From contig WHVA01000047.1 of the NCBI GenBank assembly GCA_015179125.1, forward strand, positions 248,001-312,000: a stretch of DNA of 64,000 bases, read 5' to 3'. The notes under the pieces were generated by a model that was given only the letters and a program-made list of their open reading frames with translations, made no database searches and had not been told where the DNA came from. Positions 8,546 to 20,995 of the stretch are shown here, in pieces (positions within the stretch are counted from its first letter, which is position 1; every line of letters starts with the position of its first letter). The translations under genes were made by a program, and so were the position numbers. This DNA is from Gautieria morchelliformis (lineage: Eukaryota; Basidiomycota; Agaricomycetes; Gomphales; Gomphaceae).

Positions 8546-11493
8546 CCAGGTTTTGACGAGCTAGACGTTGAGTGTGTGCACTCACTTCGTGATCGAGTTC
8601 AAAAGTAGGGATTATATCACAAGTTTGAGACTTGAATCGACACATTTGGTGCCCAAACATGGTAGTGATTGTGGTCAAGGCCATGAGAGTGACCCTGGTG
8701 TGCATTTTTAGCTTCACAAGTGAATGAAACCAGTGTGCAATAAACAGAAGAGAAAGGACAATCTCATCATGCAGAGAAGGGAGATGGCCATCAAATACTG
8801 CCATGGAACACTTCGACAACCTTCAGTTGAGTACAAGAGATGATGGATGTGGACTGACTAGAAGAATATCTTCAAAGTCGTGGGCAGCAAGGTGTTTCAG
8901 ACCTGATATGTTGGAATGAAATTGGCAAATAGTATCTCGTCTGAATGGAGGAGTGTTATGAAACATATTCAACATATTAGAAAGATTTTTCTTGCAACTG
9001 TAGCAGGGGGTGGAGAGGGCACATACTGATAATCAAGCTCCACGATGGCTGCAGCGCTTTGCGTGGTTATGAGATGGAGGAGGTGAATAAGCAATGTTTT
9101 CCAGGCGCAAAGCTCCCACTCATGCATGAAGTTGACAGCAGGCATGCAAAACAAGAAGAACCACAAGTCATGCACCAATGGTACATGCGGCTCAGGTAGG
9201 CGGCTGGAGAAATCTGAGAATGCATTCTGCAGAAGAGAAAGAGTCAGTTATGCAAGGATAGTGATAACATCCACTGACCTTATTTGGAGTTAATGACTGT
9301 TCTTTAAGAACTCTCTTGACAGCTTCACTTGTGACATTACAACCTTCTTTAAATATGAATTTATGGGATAGTGAGAATTTGCAGCATCAGTCATTATCAT
9401 CCTTGCGCAATAGAGCTTCATGACGCTGAGCATCTAATTTAGTACCTAACTCGGGGACCCGAGTCATAGGAATGAGACAGTGTGGACAAGGACATCCACC
9501 AAGATCTCAAATTGAACAAAGGATTATTCTGGTGTGTCATCAGATCCATGAGATGATTGTAGTGAGTGGGAAGACTAACTTCTCAGGATAATCCGCCGTG
9601 TATGTAAAGGTCCAAGGATAGAGTCTCTGAGTTATTCCATCCGCCCACCTAATCACAATTCCATGGACCCATGCATGTAAGAACTCTTCATCTAGAAGAA
9701 GTGCCCAACAAGCTTGGAAGAGTTCACACTTCAGATGTGTCAAGATAGCAGCCTTCGCATTTGCCAATATATTCTGGAATTGTGCTAAAAAATTGTTTAT
9801 TGCGTCAGGGAGCTATCAGTCATTTAGTGAGCTCATATTTATATGCATCTTGAATAGAGAGATCACCTTTGGAAAGTAGGCTATGTGGTGAGTGGCTCTG
9901 GCATAGGGCCTAGTCCTCTCCCACTTTGATTGATTGGCAAAGTAGGTACAGCTGGGCCAAAGCAAGGCAGTTCCAAAACTGGTCAACTGGAGACTATCAG
10001 ATGTAAACATCATCCTTGCTACTGCCTGAGGAAGATTACAATCTGGCTCTGGCAGTAGATGTTGGATCTATTCTTCCACGGCCAGAAATGAGTCCGAGGT
10101 GTAAACCTCATCAAAAACACGTTGAGGTGCAGCTTGCTCGTTTGGGGGTTGCCAAAATTGTTTGTAGCCTGAAAAATGAAATCCTTTTGTGGCTGGAGAT
10201 GTGAAGGCCGCCTTTATAACCTCTGTGAGCTGGTGATAATAAAAGTGAGGGACTGAAAATTTGGGTGCCTCTGTGTTGCCGAGAGAATGTGGGACACTGT
10301 CAGGTACCAGTATATCAACAGCACTCTCAATCCAACCATCCGTGAATGCAAATAAACCGGAGTGTGAATCCACATCATTCTTATCTGCAACTTGAAGTTG
10401 ACGGGGCGACTGGAGAAGCTTATCCAATGTGTGCAAGTCGGCTACTTGAACATCCAGAGGGTTGAACCCTTCTGGAGCATGGAATACCTCCCTAACAAGT
10501 TGATCATGATTGTCAACACTTTTAAGTGATCCACAATTCCAAAACCAATTCAGCAGATTGAGGGTATTTGGATTCTTGAATGGACCAAAATCTGGCTTTG
10601 TGGAGTTCTCGGTTAAGGTCTGTGATGTCCGGGTTCTCATCTGGGGTATTTTTGGGGATGCCTTGATACTCTTGATAGAGACCAAATGTATTTGCAATGG
10701 TACATATCGTCTGTCGCACACATAATCGAACACGCGTGATCCCGAACCCATTTGGAGAATCATTTTGGGTGTGGGGGGTAGACTCCATACTTTCAGCTGG
10801 AGCCTCAATGACCGAGCTTGACAGGGAGTTGTCCTCAAGGGGTCTGGGTCCTTCAGGGAGATAATCGGGCGGCAGTTGGGGTAGAAGTCTCCGTGATATC
10901 CAACTCGTTGATATGTTAGAGTTGACCTCTGAACAACCATTGTGGGGGGATATTCTTGGACTGTCAGGAAGCTGATGTTGTGGCTGGGTACCTTCGGTTA
11001 TGCGGTTTTCGGGAAGCTGAATCGATCCGCTAGTAGATGGGATACTCGCATGCCAGGAATCTTTGACAATGCGGTTTTTGAAGGACTGGATGGGTCTGCT
11101 GATAGGTGGGATGCACTCAGGCTGAAGGGACTGCACCTGCCTGTGATCTGACAAACTTCCGTCGACCACCATAGGTTGATGATCTATGTCGTCCGTGTCA
11201 TCCACGTCCATGTGCTTGTTATACTCAATGTTGCTGGACTTAAAAAAAACATTGATCAGAGTTGAGTTCAATCATATTTTATTACCAAAGTTACTCAGGT
11301 TTGTTGCATCCATCCGTTGCTTGCATTTTATTTCAATCAGTTCTTGATGTGCTTTGTGCACTCTCTGCCGTAATGCCTCCTGCCTTGCTGTTTGTTCTAC
11401 CATGTATAACTTGCAAAAATTTTGATGGGTTGTCAGACTGGACTCCTTTTCCCATGACTTTCCACAGCGGGCTACACACTGGTAAGTGTCCAT
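8546..11493 (-). pseudogene. Plavaka-type transposase, N-terminal half
   Basis: The minus-strand protein starts at the ATG at 11,493 with a zinc-finger-like block CVARCGKSWEKESSLTTHQ...C, then an acidic disordered region (10,640-11,230). Family blocks follow: VRLCVRQTICTIANTFGLYQ (about 10,660-10,730), LLNWFWNCGSLKS (about 10,530), GFHFSGYKQFWQPPNEQ with QRVFDEVYTSDSFL (about 10,075-10,190), SFGTALLWPSCTYFANQSKW (about 9,920-9,990), FQACWALLLDEEFLHAWVHG and TYTADYPEK (about 9,590-9,740), FMHEWELCAWK (about 9,090-9,140) and HSLVKLKMHT (about 8,700). An intron at about 11,228-11,274 and others are likely. Frames change near 10,640 and elsewhere, so the gene is dead. It is the other half of the gene at 700-2,043. 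Confidence 0.8.
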
Positions 11494-12230
11494 TGGAACT
11501 TTGAACTTGAGAAGCCTTTACAGGCAGTATCTAATATGGGGCTTCAGTCACATTTCAAAGTAAGAACATGCAACAAGGTTGTCATAGCACGGAAAAAAGG
11601 TTGAGGTCTGTGGCATGTGCAGTTCTTCAAGCCTGTGCTCCGCAATGCACGTGAAAGAATCACGATTGTTCTGCTGGTGACAGGAGGCCAAGACTGACTT
11701 GAGAGTTGAGCTGAGGTGAGAGCCTGGGGCAGCGGCTCATCAGGATTGCTCTGATAGGAGGCTAATATGAAAATTAGAGGCAGACACTGCTCATCTCCTG
11801 GCATAGCCTGAGTACATTGGGCTCTGCAAAGTATGTGAAAGATCATGATTGCTTCGAAGGAGGCTAGGCAGACTCAAGAGTAGTAGGCTGAGTGCAAATC
11901 AGAGTGGCCTACTACACCGCAAAGTGTGCGAAACCAGTGATATAGGTAGGAGAGTTTGAAAGTTGGAGTCTCAACCTTCAAGACCAGCTGACTTGGAGGG
12001 ATCCCAGTTAGTGGCATATTACACATCTATTACAGCTGTTTCGGGTCCCTAAGGCAGACTTTGAAACTAGTGCTCCAAATTCATAGAAAGTTTGTTTGAG
12101 CTCAAACTTGTGAACCAGGATGAGTTAAGGTCTAATATTTTGTATGATATATATACATACATGTCCAATTCATCCACCTTATTGTCTGATTCACCTACAT
12201 CATCATCAACCTGACCAAGTTGCTGGGGGC
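11494..12230. other. gene-free stretch with weak internal repeats
   Basis: No supported gene. A motif like GCTCTGCAAAGTATGTGAAAGA recurs in diverged form near 11,640, 11,820 and 11,915, hinting at an old tandem duplication. Composition is AT-richer than the coding transposon parts. Confidence 0.4.
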
Positions 12231-13170
12231 TGTCAAGATTGGTTTTTAGGTGTTAATATCATGTATTAGTGAACACAGCGAATGCCCAAATAACTTGTGC
12301 GAATAAGTATGCCATTCTGTGAATAGGGTGAACCAATAAATGTTCAGAAGATAAGAGGGCTGCCTGATCGGGGCTTGCCCTATCTACAGTTGTAGCAAAA
12401 TAGCCCGTGACACTTGATGATGTAACGTGCAAGGTGTCATGGAAAGGTTGTCTAAGTAGCAACAATCCTTTCGCTGGCGAAGGTGCTCCTTTGGAGCCCT
12501 TCGCCGACAGCACAGATAATAGTTCAAAGGCTAAGGTAATGAAGATGAAGTATGAAAGCTCACCAGTGATGCTTAAATCTTCTTCTGGTCGAAGATAGAA
12601 ATCTACAGGAGAAGGCTCAAGAAGATAGTCACAGCGAGGTCAAGTTTTGCACAAGATGGACATATGATAATTGAACTGGGGAATATACATGCGAATGTAA
12701 ACTACTTATATTGAATGCCCGTATGGTAACAGTGAATAGGAAAGAGGCCGTCATGAGTCAGGGTTGGATAGGGGTGCACAGTCATGATACAAATAGATGA
12801 AATAAACATACAATAGAATGAAAGAGGAGTGCGAACATGAAACAATGGAGAGGAAAGAGGGCGAAGGCACCTATGTACGAAAACACGCCTTGGGACCTGC
12901 ATATACGCCACCCTGCATGGACTCTTACTCTGCCGGGTTGATCCCACATGACCTACGGGTAGGACGTCCTGTGAATGCATCCCGGACATATGAACACCTA
13001 AAGGGGTTGGATCGAGAAGATGATGGGACCAGTGATGAACCATCATGCTGGGTAAAGGGTGTTGATCATGTTTGATGGCGTGCCTGCTGGTGAATGATGC
13101 AAGTAGCGAATGGTCATTCAGTGAATGTGGCAAAGAGCGAATGGAGCGAACATAGAGGAGGAGTGGTTGG
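12231..13170 (-). repeat. truncated LTR, same family as 43,344-44,606
   Basis: On the minus strand this matches the last three quarters of the 1,263-bp solo LTR at 43,344-44,606, including the terminal TTAACGCCTAAAAACCAATC-like sequence and the TTGACA end (here at 12,231). Similarity fades near 13,170, short of the TGTCATGACG start, so the beginning is missing. The peptides read from it in both copies are by-products of the shared DNA, not a gene. Divergence between copies is considerable, so it is old. Confidence 0.8.
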
Positions 13171-14030
13171 TGTTAGAATAAATGGATAGCTATATCAAAC
13201 ATTATTCTAAGGTCTATACAATCGTCTAACTGAGCTAACATCTGGGAGAAATAATCCATGCACCAGTCACAGTGCCTGCCCTGGAAAGCAGGCACCTGGG
13301 CCCTGGTCAGAAGAAATATTGCTATGGGACTAATAGACCCATACAGGGACATCGGACACGATGGAGATTACAGTACACTGTCCTATCTATGGACGTACTG
13401 AATAGCTATCTCAGGAGAGAGGTACAGAGATGGCAAATGCCTTTCCAAGGCTGCTGTAGGCACACAGCACAGGACATACAAAGAATCTTTTCTATTCTAT
13501 TCCCCTGACCAGCTCCACTGATTATGAGCTGTATCACATGTTGAAAGGGGCTTTGTACATTGCTCCAAGGTCCCAGCTTAGATACTTGTCAGTAGGACAA
13601 GTATCCCCATCATTGTTCCTGCCCCACAGCTGTATGCACCCTGTGGAGCACTTCCACATTATCCTGACCCATTCTATCACTATCTTGAACACTGGTAGTC
13701 ACTACTATCTTAGTATAAGTAGCTACCATAAATGTATGAACAAAAACATCCAGAATATCATCCAGAACAATCCAGAATTGCTGTTTCACCTCCTGAAGTA
13801 ACTGTAGACTTGTTTGATAGCTACAGAACTTATTTCTTGATAGATTTCTCTAATTCTTTGTTGAGAGTCTACTATAACTTGTTGAGAGTCTACTATAACT
13901 GGCTATACTATACTGTTCCGAAAGTGAAAGCTTCGGACCCCTTGTTCCTCTGTTCTCACCTGTTTCTTCCTCGACTCGGTCACGTGACCTAATCAATCAG
14001 TGACGCACTCGCCCCACAGAGCTTAGTCAG
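13171..14030. other. AT-rich gene-free stretch with a 21-bp tandem duplication
   Basis: No gene recognised. A 21-bp unit TTGTTGAGAGTCTACTATAAC occurs twice in tandem at about 13,858-13,900. The stretch opens with TGTTAGAATA and has a TATA-like AGTATAAGTA near 13,714, so it could be a degraded LTR, but I found no matching end or target duplication. Confidence 0.4.
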
Positions 14031-14229
14031 CTCATGCATATACTGTGCACAGGGGTGCACGAAGAGTCCCCACTCCCTGAGTCATCAAATATATCAATTC
14101 TGATATATCTGATCTATTATTCCTAAAAGTTGGAGGGTAGGGTGAACTTAGGTGAAGATGCAGGAGGAACGATGAGAGGGAGCAGAGAGACAGTGAGGTA
14201 AGGAAAATAGACGGGTCATGACAGGGGCC

Positions 14230-14646
14230 CCCTCCAGCCATGCCATCCTTGAAACACCTTCCCTTCATGACCCGCGCATGATTGAAATACCATTGCTTCA
14301 CATGCTGTTGGTGCAGTGAGCAAAAGGACATGGACATGGACACAATGTGCCAACTTACATCAGTTATCTGCCCAACCGTGGCAGGTTTATGGAAAGAAAT
14401 TCCTTCTAAAGGATCTGTTTTCATGCTGTCTCCATGGGTCTTTGGTGCAAGATTGAAATGTGCGATAAAATCAGCAGCCTTTAATTTTGCAAATTTGCTG
14501 CGAGTGCCTTGAGTGGTTCCCAGACCAAGGTATTCATCCATATGGCTTCTCAGCCACTGAGCAGCACGTCCCTTCAGGCACACTATCTGTGAGATTGAGG
14601 GTGTCAAAGAGGGAGCCATGTCAGAGGAGGGAGCCACCTGCGCCAC
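14230..14646 (-). pseudogene. fragment of a transposon-associated protein (N-terminal part)
   Basis: A minus-strand frame starts near 14,646 and contains KGRAAQWLRSHMDEYLGLG and FAKLKAADFIAHFN. A GT-AG intron (about 14,295-14,352) joins to HVKQWYFNHARVMKG. This resembles the start of large multi-copy Agaricomycete proteins in which a ...KW...L..FL..Y block is followed by an IKxWFxNHTR-like block. Nothing recognisable follows, so it is a truncated remnant. Assignment is by memory of the pattern only. Confidence 0.4.
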
Positions 14647-14649
14647 TTA

Positions 14650-15060
14650 TATACAGGCACTGGAGAGCACATGCAATGGATATGATACTCACATCAAAGT
14701 GCAACATCCCCTTTACTATGAATGCACTGCCACTGGTCCTGTGGATGGCTCATGGCTCTAGGTCAAAGGTCTGTGAGTAGACTTGATAACTCAGAGTGCA
14801 CAACAGTGGCATAAACCACAACCACGGGGAATGACTTCTTGCTCAACTGGTACAATTTGAATGGTAACAAATGACATCTTTGATTATGATATAGCACCTT
14901 TGATCAAATTAGTTAAGCTCCCTCAGCTGACAAATGGCTAGCTCTGGATTGATAATGTGCCTTAGGAATATTAAACAACCAGCGATAAAACAAATACTTA
15001 CATATTACCCCTGTCAAATTCAAGAAACCGGTGTCAACAAACATATGGAAAGAAATCCTT
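14650..15060. other. no gene seen; possible 3' flank of the ARM-repeat gene
   Basis: No convincing frame. It lies between the transposon fragment and the likely stop codon of the minus-strand hydrolase/ARM gene, so part of it may be that gene's 3' untranslated region. Confidence 0.35.
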
Positions 15061-15063
15061 CAG

Positions 15064-18000
15064 TCATGTGTGGAAGAGGGAGGAATGGAAGGACAGACCA
15101 AGGTAATCAGAAACAAGATTGAATGTTGTTGCAGTCTGCAACCTGACATTCTTATAAGGATCATTTTGCATAGCCTGAATGTCCAAAATCAGGGTGTCAT
15201 TGATAATATGCCCACAAAGGTCATCTTTGAACCTGTGAGCCTATATGACAATTTGGAGGAGGAAACTCACTGTGATGTATGGCAGCTTCCAAGGTTTTCA
15301 AAGCCTGACATCGGACATCCTCATGTTTGTCAGCCAAAATCCCTTGAATGGCGGATACTATATCAGGGTTGAAAATCAGAGTATGGAGGTCATCTATGTA
15401 CCTGTAAGCATGTGTTACAATTTACAAGGGGAGCCTCACCATTCTCCAAGGAAGCTGTGAGGTTTTTTAAAGCTCGGATCTGAACTTGCCAATCTTTATC
15501 TCTCAAGTTGCTTTGAATGGTAGAAATTATGCCCGGAGTAAAAATTAGCTCATAAGGAGCACCTATGCATCAGTGAGTAAGTGATATAGTTTATGCAGAG
15601 GTCTCACTGTGATCCATAGAAGCTACTAGGGTGTAGGCCTTGTATTGGACATTCTCATTTGTATCAGCCAGTAACCCTTGGATAATAGATATTGTTTCAC
15701 TGTTAAAAATCAGGGTATGGAAGTCATCTGTGTATCTATAAGCATGGGTTATAATTCACAAGGGGATACTCACTGTGATCCAAAGAAGCTACTAAGGTTT
15801 CCAAGGCCCATATCTGAATTCTCCAATGTTCAGCTCTCAGCTTATTGTGAATGGCAGAAATTATCCCAGGAATAGAAATTAGATCATAAAGATGACCTGT
15901 GCATCTGTAAGTATGTGATGTAATTTATGCAGCAGTCTCACTGTGATGCGTAGAAGCTACCAGGGTGGCTAAGGCCTCACACTGAACAGCCTCATCTTCA
16001 TCAGCCAGGAACCCTTGGATAGTTGGTATCATATCAGAGGTCAAAATCAGAGCATGAGGGTTACCTATGTATCTGTAAGTATGTATGATAATTCAAAAGG
16101 GGATGCTCACTGTTATGCAAAGAAGCTACTAAGGTTTTCAAAGCCTGTATTTGAATCCATTTTTCAGCTGGCAGTTTCTTGTGAATTGCAGAAATTATAT
16201 CAGGTGTAGAGATTAGATCATAAAGATTACCTGTGCATCTGTAAGTATGTGATATAATTTATGCAGAGGTCTCACTGTGGTCCATAGACGCTACTAGCGT
16301 GTCTAAGGCCTTGCATTGGACATTGCTATCTTCATCAGCCAGTAACTCTTGGGTAGTAGATATCACATGAGGGTTAAAAATCAAAGCACGGAGGTCATCT
16401 ATGTGCATGTAAGTATTTGTTATAATTCAAAAGGGGGTACCCACTATGATCCAAAGAAGCTGCTAGGGTTTTCAAAGCCCTTATCCGAACCATCCAATGT
16501 TCAGCCCTCAGCTGATTGTGAATGGCAGAAATCATGCCAGGAGTAAAAATTAGATAATGAAGATTCCCTGTGCATCTGTAAGTATGTGATCTACTTTATG
16601 CAGAGGTCTCACTGTGATCCATAGAAGCTAGTAGGATATCCAAGGCATGGCATTGAACATCCTCATCTTTATCAGCTAGGTACCCTTGGATAGTTGATAG
16701 TGTTTTAGAGTTAAAAACCAGACTATGGAGGTCATCTGCATTCCTGTAAGCATGGGTTATAATTCATAAAAAGATATTCACTGTGAGCCATGGAAGCTAT
16801 GATGGTTGCTGAAGCATGGAACTGAGCTCTCCAACTTTTATTTCTCAGCTTGTTATAAACTGCAGAAATCATGCTAGGAGTGAAAATTAGATCATAAAGA
16901 TCACCTGTGCATCTGTAAGTATGTGATATAATTTCAGCAGATCTCTCACTGTGCTCCATAGAAGCTACTAGGGTGCCTAATGCCTCGCATTGAACATCCT
17001 CATCTTCATCAGCCAGTAACCCTTGGATAGTTGGTATCATATCAGGGGTTAAAATCAGAGCATGGGGGTTACCTATGTACCTATAAGTAAGTGTTATGAT
17101 TCAAAATGGTATACTCACTGTGATCCAAAGCAGCTACTAAAGTTTTCCAAACCCGTATTCGAAATCTCCCATGTTCAGCTCTCAGCTTATTGTGAATGGC
17201 AGAAATTATCCCAGGAATAGAAATTACATCATAAAGATTACCTGTGCACCCGTAAGTATGTGATGTAATGTATGTAAAGGTCTCACCGTGATGCATAGAA
17301 GCTACTAGGATGCCTAAGGCCTCACATTGGACATTATCATCTTCACTGGCCAGTAACCCCTGGATGGTACATATCATATCAGGATTGGAAATTAGCTTAT
17401 GAAGGTTATCTAGGTATCTCTAAGCATGTGTTATATTTCAAAGGATAATACTCACTGTGATCCATAGATGCTCCTATGACTTTCAAGGCCTGGTATTGTA
17501 TATCCACATCACCACAAGTCAGTTTGCTTTGAAGGATAGATATAATTGCACCATCATTTTGGTTGAAAAGCATTTGTAGGTAATCATTCCTGTATATACC
17601 TTCCAAAATATCAGTTGCCAATATATTATCTCAAAATATTATATCTCACTCCCATTTAGAAGCCACCTTAATATTTGGAGTGATGACAAGGTCACTTGTG
17701 AGATATTCCCTTCCAACCCTCTTTCTAATGGCCTTATCATTCTACTTTCCATTCTTTTATCTAGGTTGATAATGATCACTTGCTTTAGGAGAATCTCATG
17801 CTTTAAAGTATCCACAGCCACTTACTCCTAAATCTGCAGGTTTCCATGAAGGAAGCTATCCATTTTACAAGTTTCTCATCATTCTCCCAACCCTTCACAC
17901 AGAGGAATGTCTCTACCATCTCTTCATCCAGGCATATCCCTATAATAGAGACTAATTAGATGATATAATATGACAGCTCTTCCACCTTACATGTTCGCTT

Positions 18001-20099
18001 ACTCAATGCTATGAGCACATGAAATAGATTGTCCCACATCTCAGATGTCATAGTATGCTCAGACCCCATGAGGCTAAAAAGCACTGGGATTACACCCTGG
18101 TCCACTAGTGTTTCTGAACCCCACCCTAATACCAACAATTCGTATACTTAGCTTGTATCACATTCAATACCAAAACACTCACAAGACCAGCTCATCACTA
18201 ACAGACGATGGAGCCAGACACCCTTTTCGGTGTCAGGTCCTGTTTTTAGTCTCTGAATGACTTCTTTCATGGCGGTACCATCAAAAATATCCAGTTCAAG
18301 GACTTCTTTGAAAATGTCAGCCCAACCCCTCCACTCATGATGTCCCCCGCCCACTAGGTTTGTCCATTCTTTGACACTGCTCTCAGGGCTCAGTTTTGCT
18401 TTAGGGCAGTAGGAGGTGGGACAAAAAGCAACTGAAGCATGGATCTTTTGACCAGGCTTCATGTTTTGACCATGCCCCTTGTACATACTGAACATTGGTC
18501 CCAATTAGCCAACCCTCAAAGACCTATATATCAAGCTCACCGGTAGGTCGTTGATGACGAATCCTTATATGAAAGCCTCTTAATGGGAAGCCACTCAAAT
18601 ATTTGCCATACCAGAGTCAGTGACTCCTTGACCTCCCCTAGATTCTTCCAATCCCAATCAACCTTCGTCGGCCGCATCTGCAGGCCATTGGAGATAGCTT
18701 CATATGACATCCAAAGACCAGATGTTTTACCAAGTTTCAGGTTCAGGTTGAGTTGATTGCCACCCCCACTATGCACGATTGTCAGGATGCGGACCCAAGC
18801 AAAGAGGACACGCACATGTCTGAATGCGTCCCAGGAAACCAGACCTCTTTGATGCGGGGTCGGGAAGCGGAGCGCTTATGTCCATTTTCGTAGTTTTCAC
18901 CTTGTCTTCGTCAGCTGCGAGATCTGCGGAGCGTCTAGCCTTGGCAGCCTGGGAAGCGTCTTCCTTTCGCTGTGCGACCTTTCGTTGATACACACCGCCA
19001 TGCGCATATTCGGGTAGGAATTTGACTCGGCGCTCATCGAGCGCAAGCGCATGGCGGAAGAAGCAAACATGGTCTGTTTCATCTGTGAGAGGCAGAACTT
19101 TGCTCCGGATAGTGCCCACTGAGGAGACTGTATCCCTGAGATGAATTCTTAGTCGAGGTCGACGAAGAACCAGGCATTGAACAATCACCATACGCCAATA
19201 AAGTGAACACGGACATTCTCTTGCGAGAATGTTGTCTTGAAGCGCTCCGCCATATTGACAGGTGTCGGTTTGACAGGCCCTTTACGGAGGAGAAGGCGCT
19301 GCAATAACTTCTTCGGCTGGGGAGGATAATACTCCTTGCTCTTCTCATCCGCATAGAGCTCATATGCGCTGGAGAATAACAATAAGCTGGGGCCCAGACA
19401 TTTAAGTTCGGAAGGACACTAACAATGGTATTTGCTCTTCGTTTCCCTTATGAACCAAGCCAACCTGCCACACCAAGACCGAGAAATCACTAAACATCAT
19501 GAGGGCGGGGAAAGGGAACGTGCCTTGTGGATCATACCGGCCAAAGCACGGACCTGGTAGGCACCGCGAGAGAACCCTGGTGTTGATTCTCAGGACCGTT
19601 GAGAAAGGTGCTACCCTGGGGCTCACCAAACAAGTAGATACGATCACCGTGTTGATAATTTTGTGAGAGCCATCGATATGCAGCTATTACGATCTTTTCG
19701 AAGTTCCTGAACGATGGGGCGTCAATATTATTCGATTGCCAGTGAGGATAGTGGAGATATTACCAGGCAATCGCGAGATCTATCTTGTTATCCACGACCT
19801 GTTTCAAGTAACTCCATGATTTCCAGGATGGTTTGGCGTACGTGCCGATACCGCTGTTGTAATACGTGAGCTGGTCGTTGCCCTTGATAAGTTGACTATA
19901 GAGTTCTATGACGTTCGTATTCTAATGGGATGTGTCAGACGCAGTATCGTGGGTTGCAAGGAAAGGGCGCGCGAACGTTTGGTCCAAATTGATTGGATGT
20001 GCCGTCGATGCACACCACAAGGTTCTGTCCTTTCTTCTCACTCGAACACGCACAGCTCGTTCGCTCCTCGTCAGGTTTCACAGCATCAGATTCTATGTC
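15064..20099 (-). CDS. Tle1-like (DUF2235) alpha/beta hydrolase fused to ARM/HEAT repeats
   Basis: A many-exon minus-strand gene. The hydrolase part begins by 20,099 with QNLVVCIDGTSNQFGPN. Introns at 19,922-19,976, 19,707-19,763 and 19,577-19,626 join NVIELYSQLIKGNDQL, NFEKIVIAAYRWLSQNY and DRIYLFGFSRGAYQVRALAGMI. This supplies the nucleophile motif GFSRG. Then come VGLVHKGNEEQIPF, AYELYADEK, FIGVWDTVSSVG, HVCFFRHALALDERRVKFLP and HSDIGGGNQ, followed by WMSYEAISNGLQMRPTKVDW and LPIKRLSYKD. These are the ordered blocks of fungal DUF2235 proteins, relatives of bacterial Tle1 phospholipases. From about 18,140 down, the exons encode ARM/HEAT-type helices (GWGSETLVDQGVIPVLFSLMG), then the amplified array. 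Exon joins I checked keep frame with 45-60-nt introns, so the hydrolase looks intact; the joint near 17,830 is unresolved. The first exon and start codon are not resolved, and the stop near 15,064 is tentative. Substrate is unknown; lipid hydrolysis is inferred from family. Confidence 0.75.
15130..17460 (-). repeat. tandem array of ARM/HEAT exon pairs, about 336-bp period
   Basis: About seven A units and seven B units alternate. A exons read like FNPDMIPTIQGLLADEDE then VQCEALGTLVASMDHS. B exons read like GNLYDLISIPGIISAIHNK then LRAEHWRI..WALKTLVAS. Each exon encodes about 43 residues, one helical repeat, and ends in GGATCACA before GTGAG. A-unit markers lie at about 15,332, 15,668, 16,000, 16,335, 16,673, 17,010 and 17,348. 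Introns are about 45 nt and are as similar between units as the exons are, so whole exon-intron pairs were duplicated. Every unit I translated stayed open. Confidence 0.85.
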
Positions 20100-20995
20100 C
20101 TGCAGCAAGTATGTGCGTAGATTGTTCAAGAGCAGCTAATGAACTTTGACGAGGAAGATTGAGCATGGGGTCAAGGGCATGCCAGCGTCAGAAGCATCGC
20201 CCACCACCTGGGGCAAACTGAACATGAGCTTCTTCACCCTATAATAGGTGAGCCTCTTCCCAATGATTTCGCTGGGAAGTGTCACTCCCGGGGGACAGCG
20301 CTGCGGATCACCATCCTTCTCCAGCGTCTTTGTCGTCGCGTCCGACCCACGGTTTGTTTGACTGAGCAATGGAGAGGCGACGCGGACGATCACGAGGCAG
20401 ATGCAATGATGATATATCCCGCCACCGATGCGGCATTCGCTGGGCCGTACCTGTACCTCGTGGAAATTTACGCTAGCTTGAGTAAATCTCGTACATCAGG
20501 CAAACCGCGCGGCGCCGGTGTGACATCGTCACGACTGGTGACACTGGCTATACTGGACCCAGAAATACGCACTATGGTGATCGGTGGCAATAGATTGCCT
20601 TCTAGTCTCATAGCGATAGGTCATGCCAAGCCGTGAGACATCTTTATGTCTCGTGATAAAGAGGTATATGTCTGGCCTCACTATGCCCATATATTCTCAT
20701 CGTAATGTTGACGTCGTGAAAAGGGGTATAGTTTTGGTCCCACCATGCCCATATGTTATCACTAATACTAGTACTAGTGGCATGGCGAGGGATCCCATGC
20801 CAGTGCTCCCTGCAGGCAACGGGCTCCATCGCCGCCGATGCACCCGGACCGTGAGGTATGTGCCACTAGTGTCTCCTGGTCAACGTTCTTAAATCCGGCT
20901 ACTAGTAACCCTCTTATGCTTGTCTCTCCCACCGCTGGGTGGCATTGAAGCACCGTGACAGTCCGTGCTTATCTCCTGTCAGAGCTCTTTCACTC

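Noticed and set aside
12259-13133. Conserved protein pair shared with 43,595-44,591
   Set aside because: The similarity is nucleotide similarity of an LTR and falls in different reading contexts, so it is not protein conservation.
13171-13999. Possible solo LTR starting TGTTAGAATA
   Set aside because: It has a TATA-like site, but I found no matching CA end with a 5-bp duplication and no second copy in the window.
15130-17460. Non-coding satellite or CRISPR-like array
   Set aside because: Repeats are 336 bp, contain open exons with conserved splice sites, and encode recognisable helical repeats.
18830-18900. Frameshift between the ADEDK and VWFPGTHSDI parts of the hydrolase gene
   Set aside because: A 56-nt GT-AG intron of ordinary size joins the two parts in frame, so no lesion is needed.
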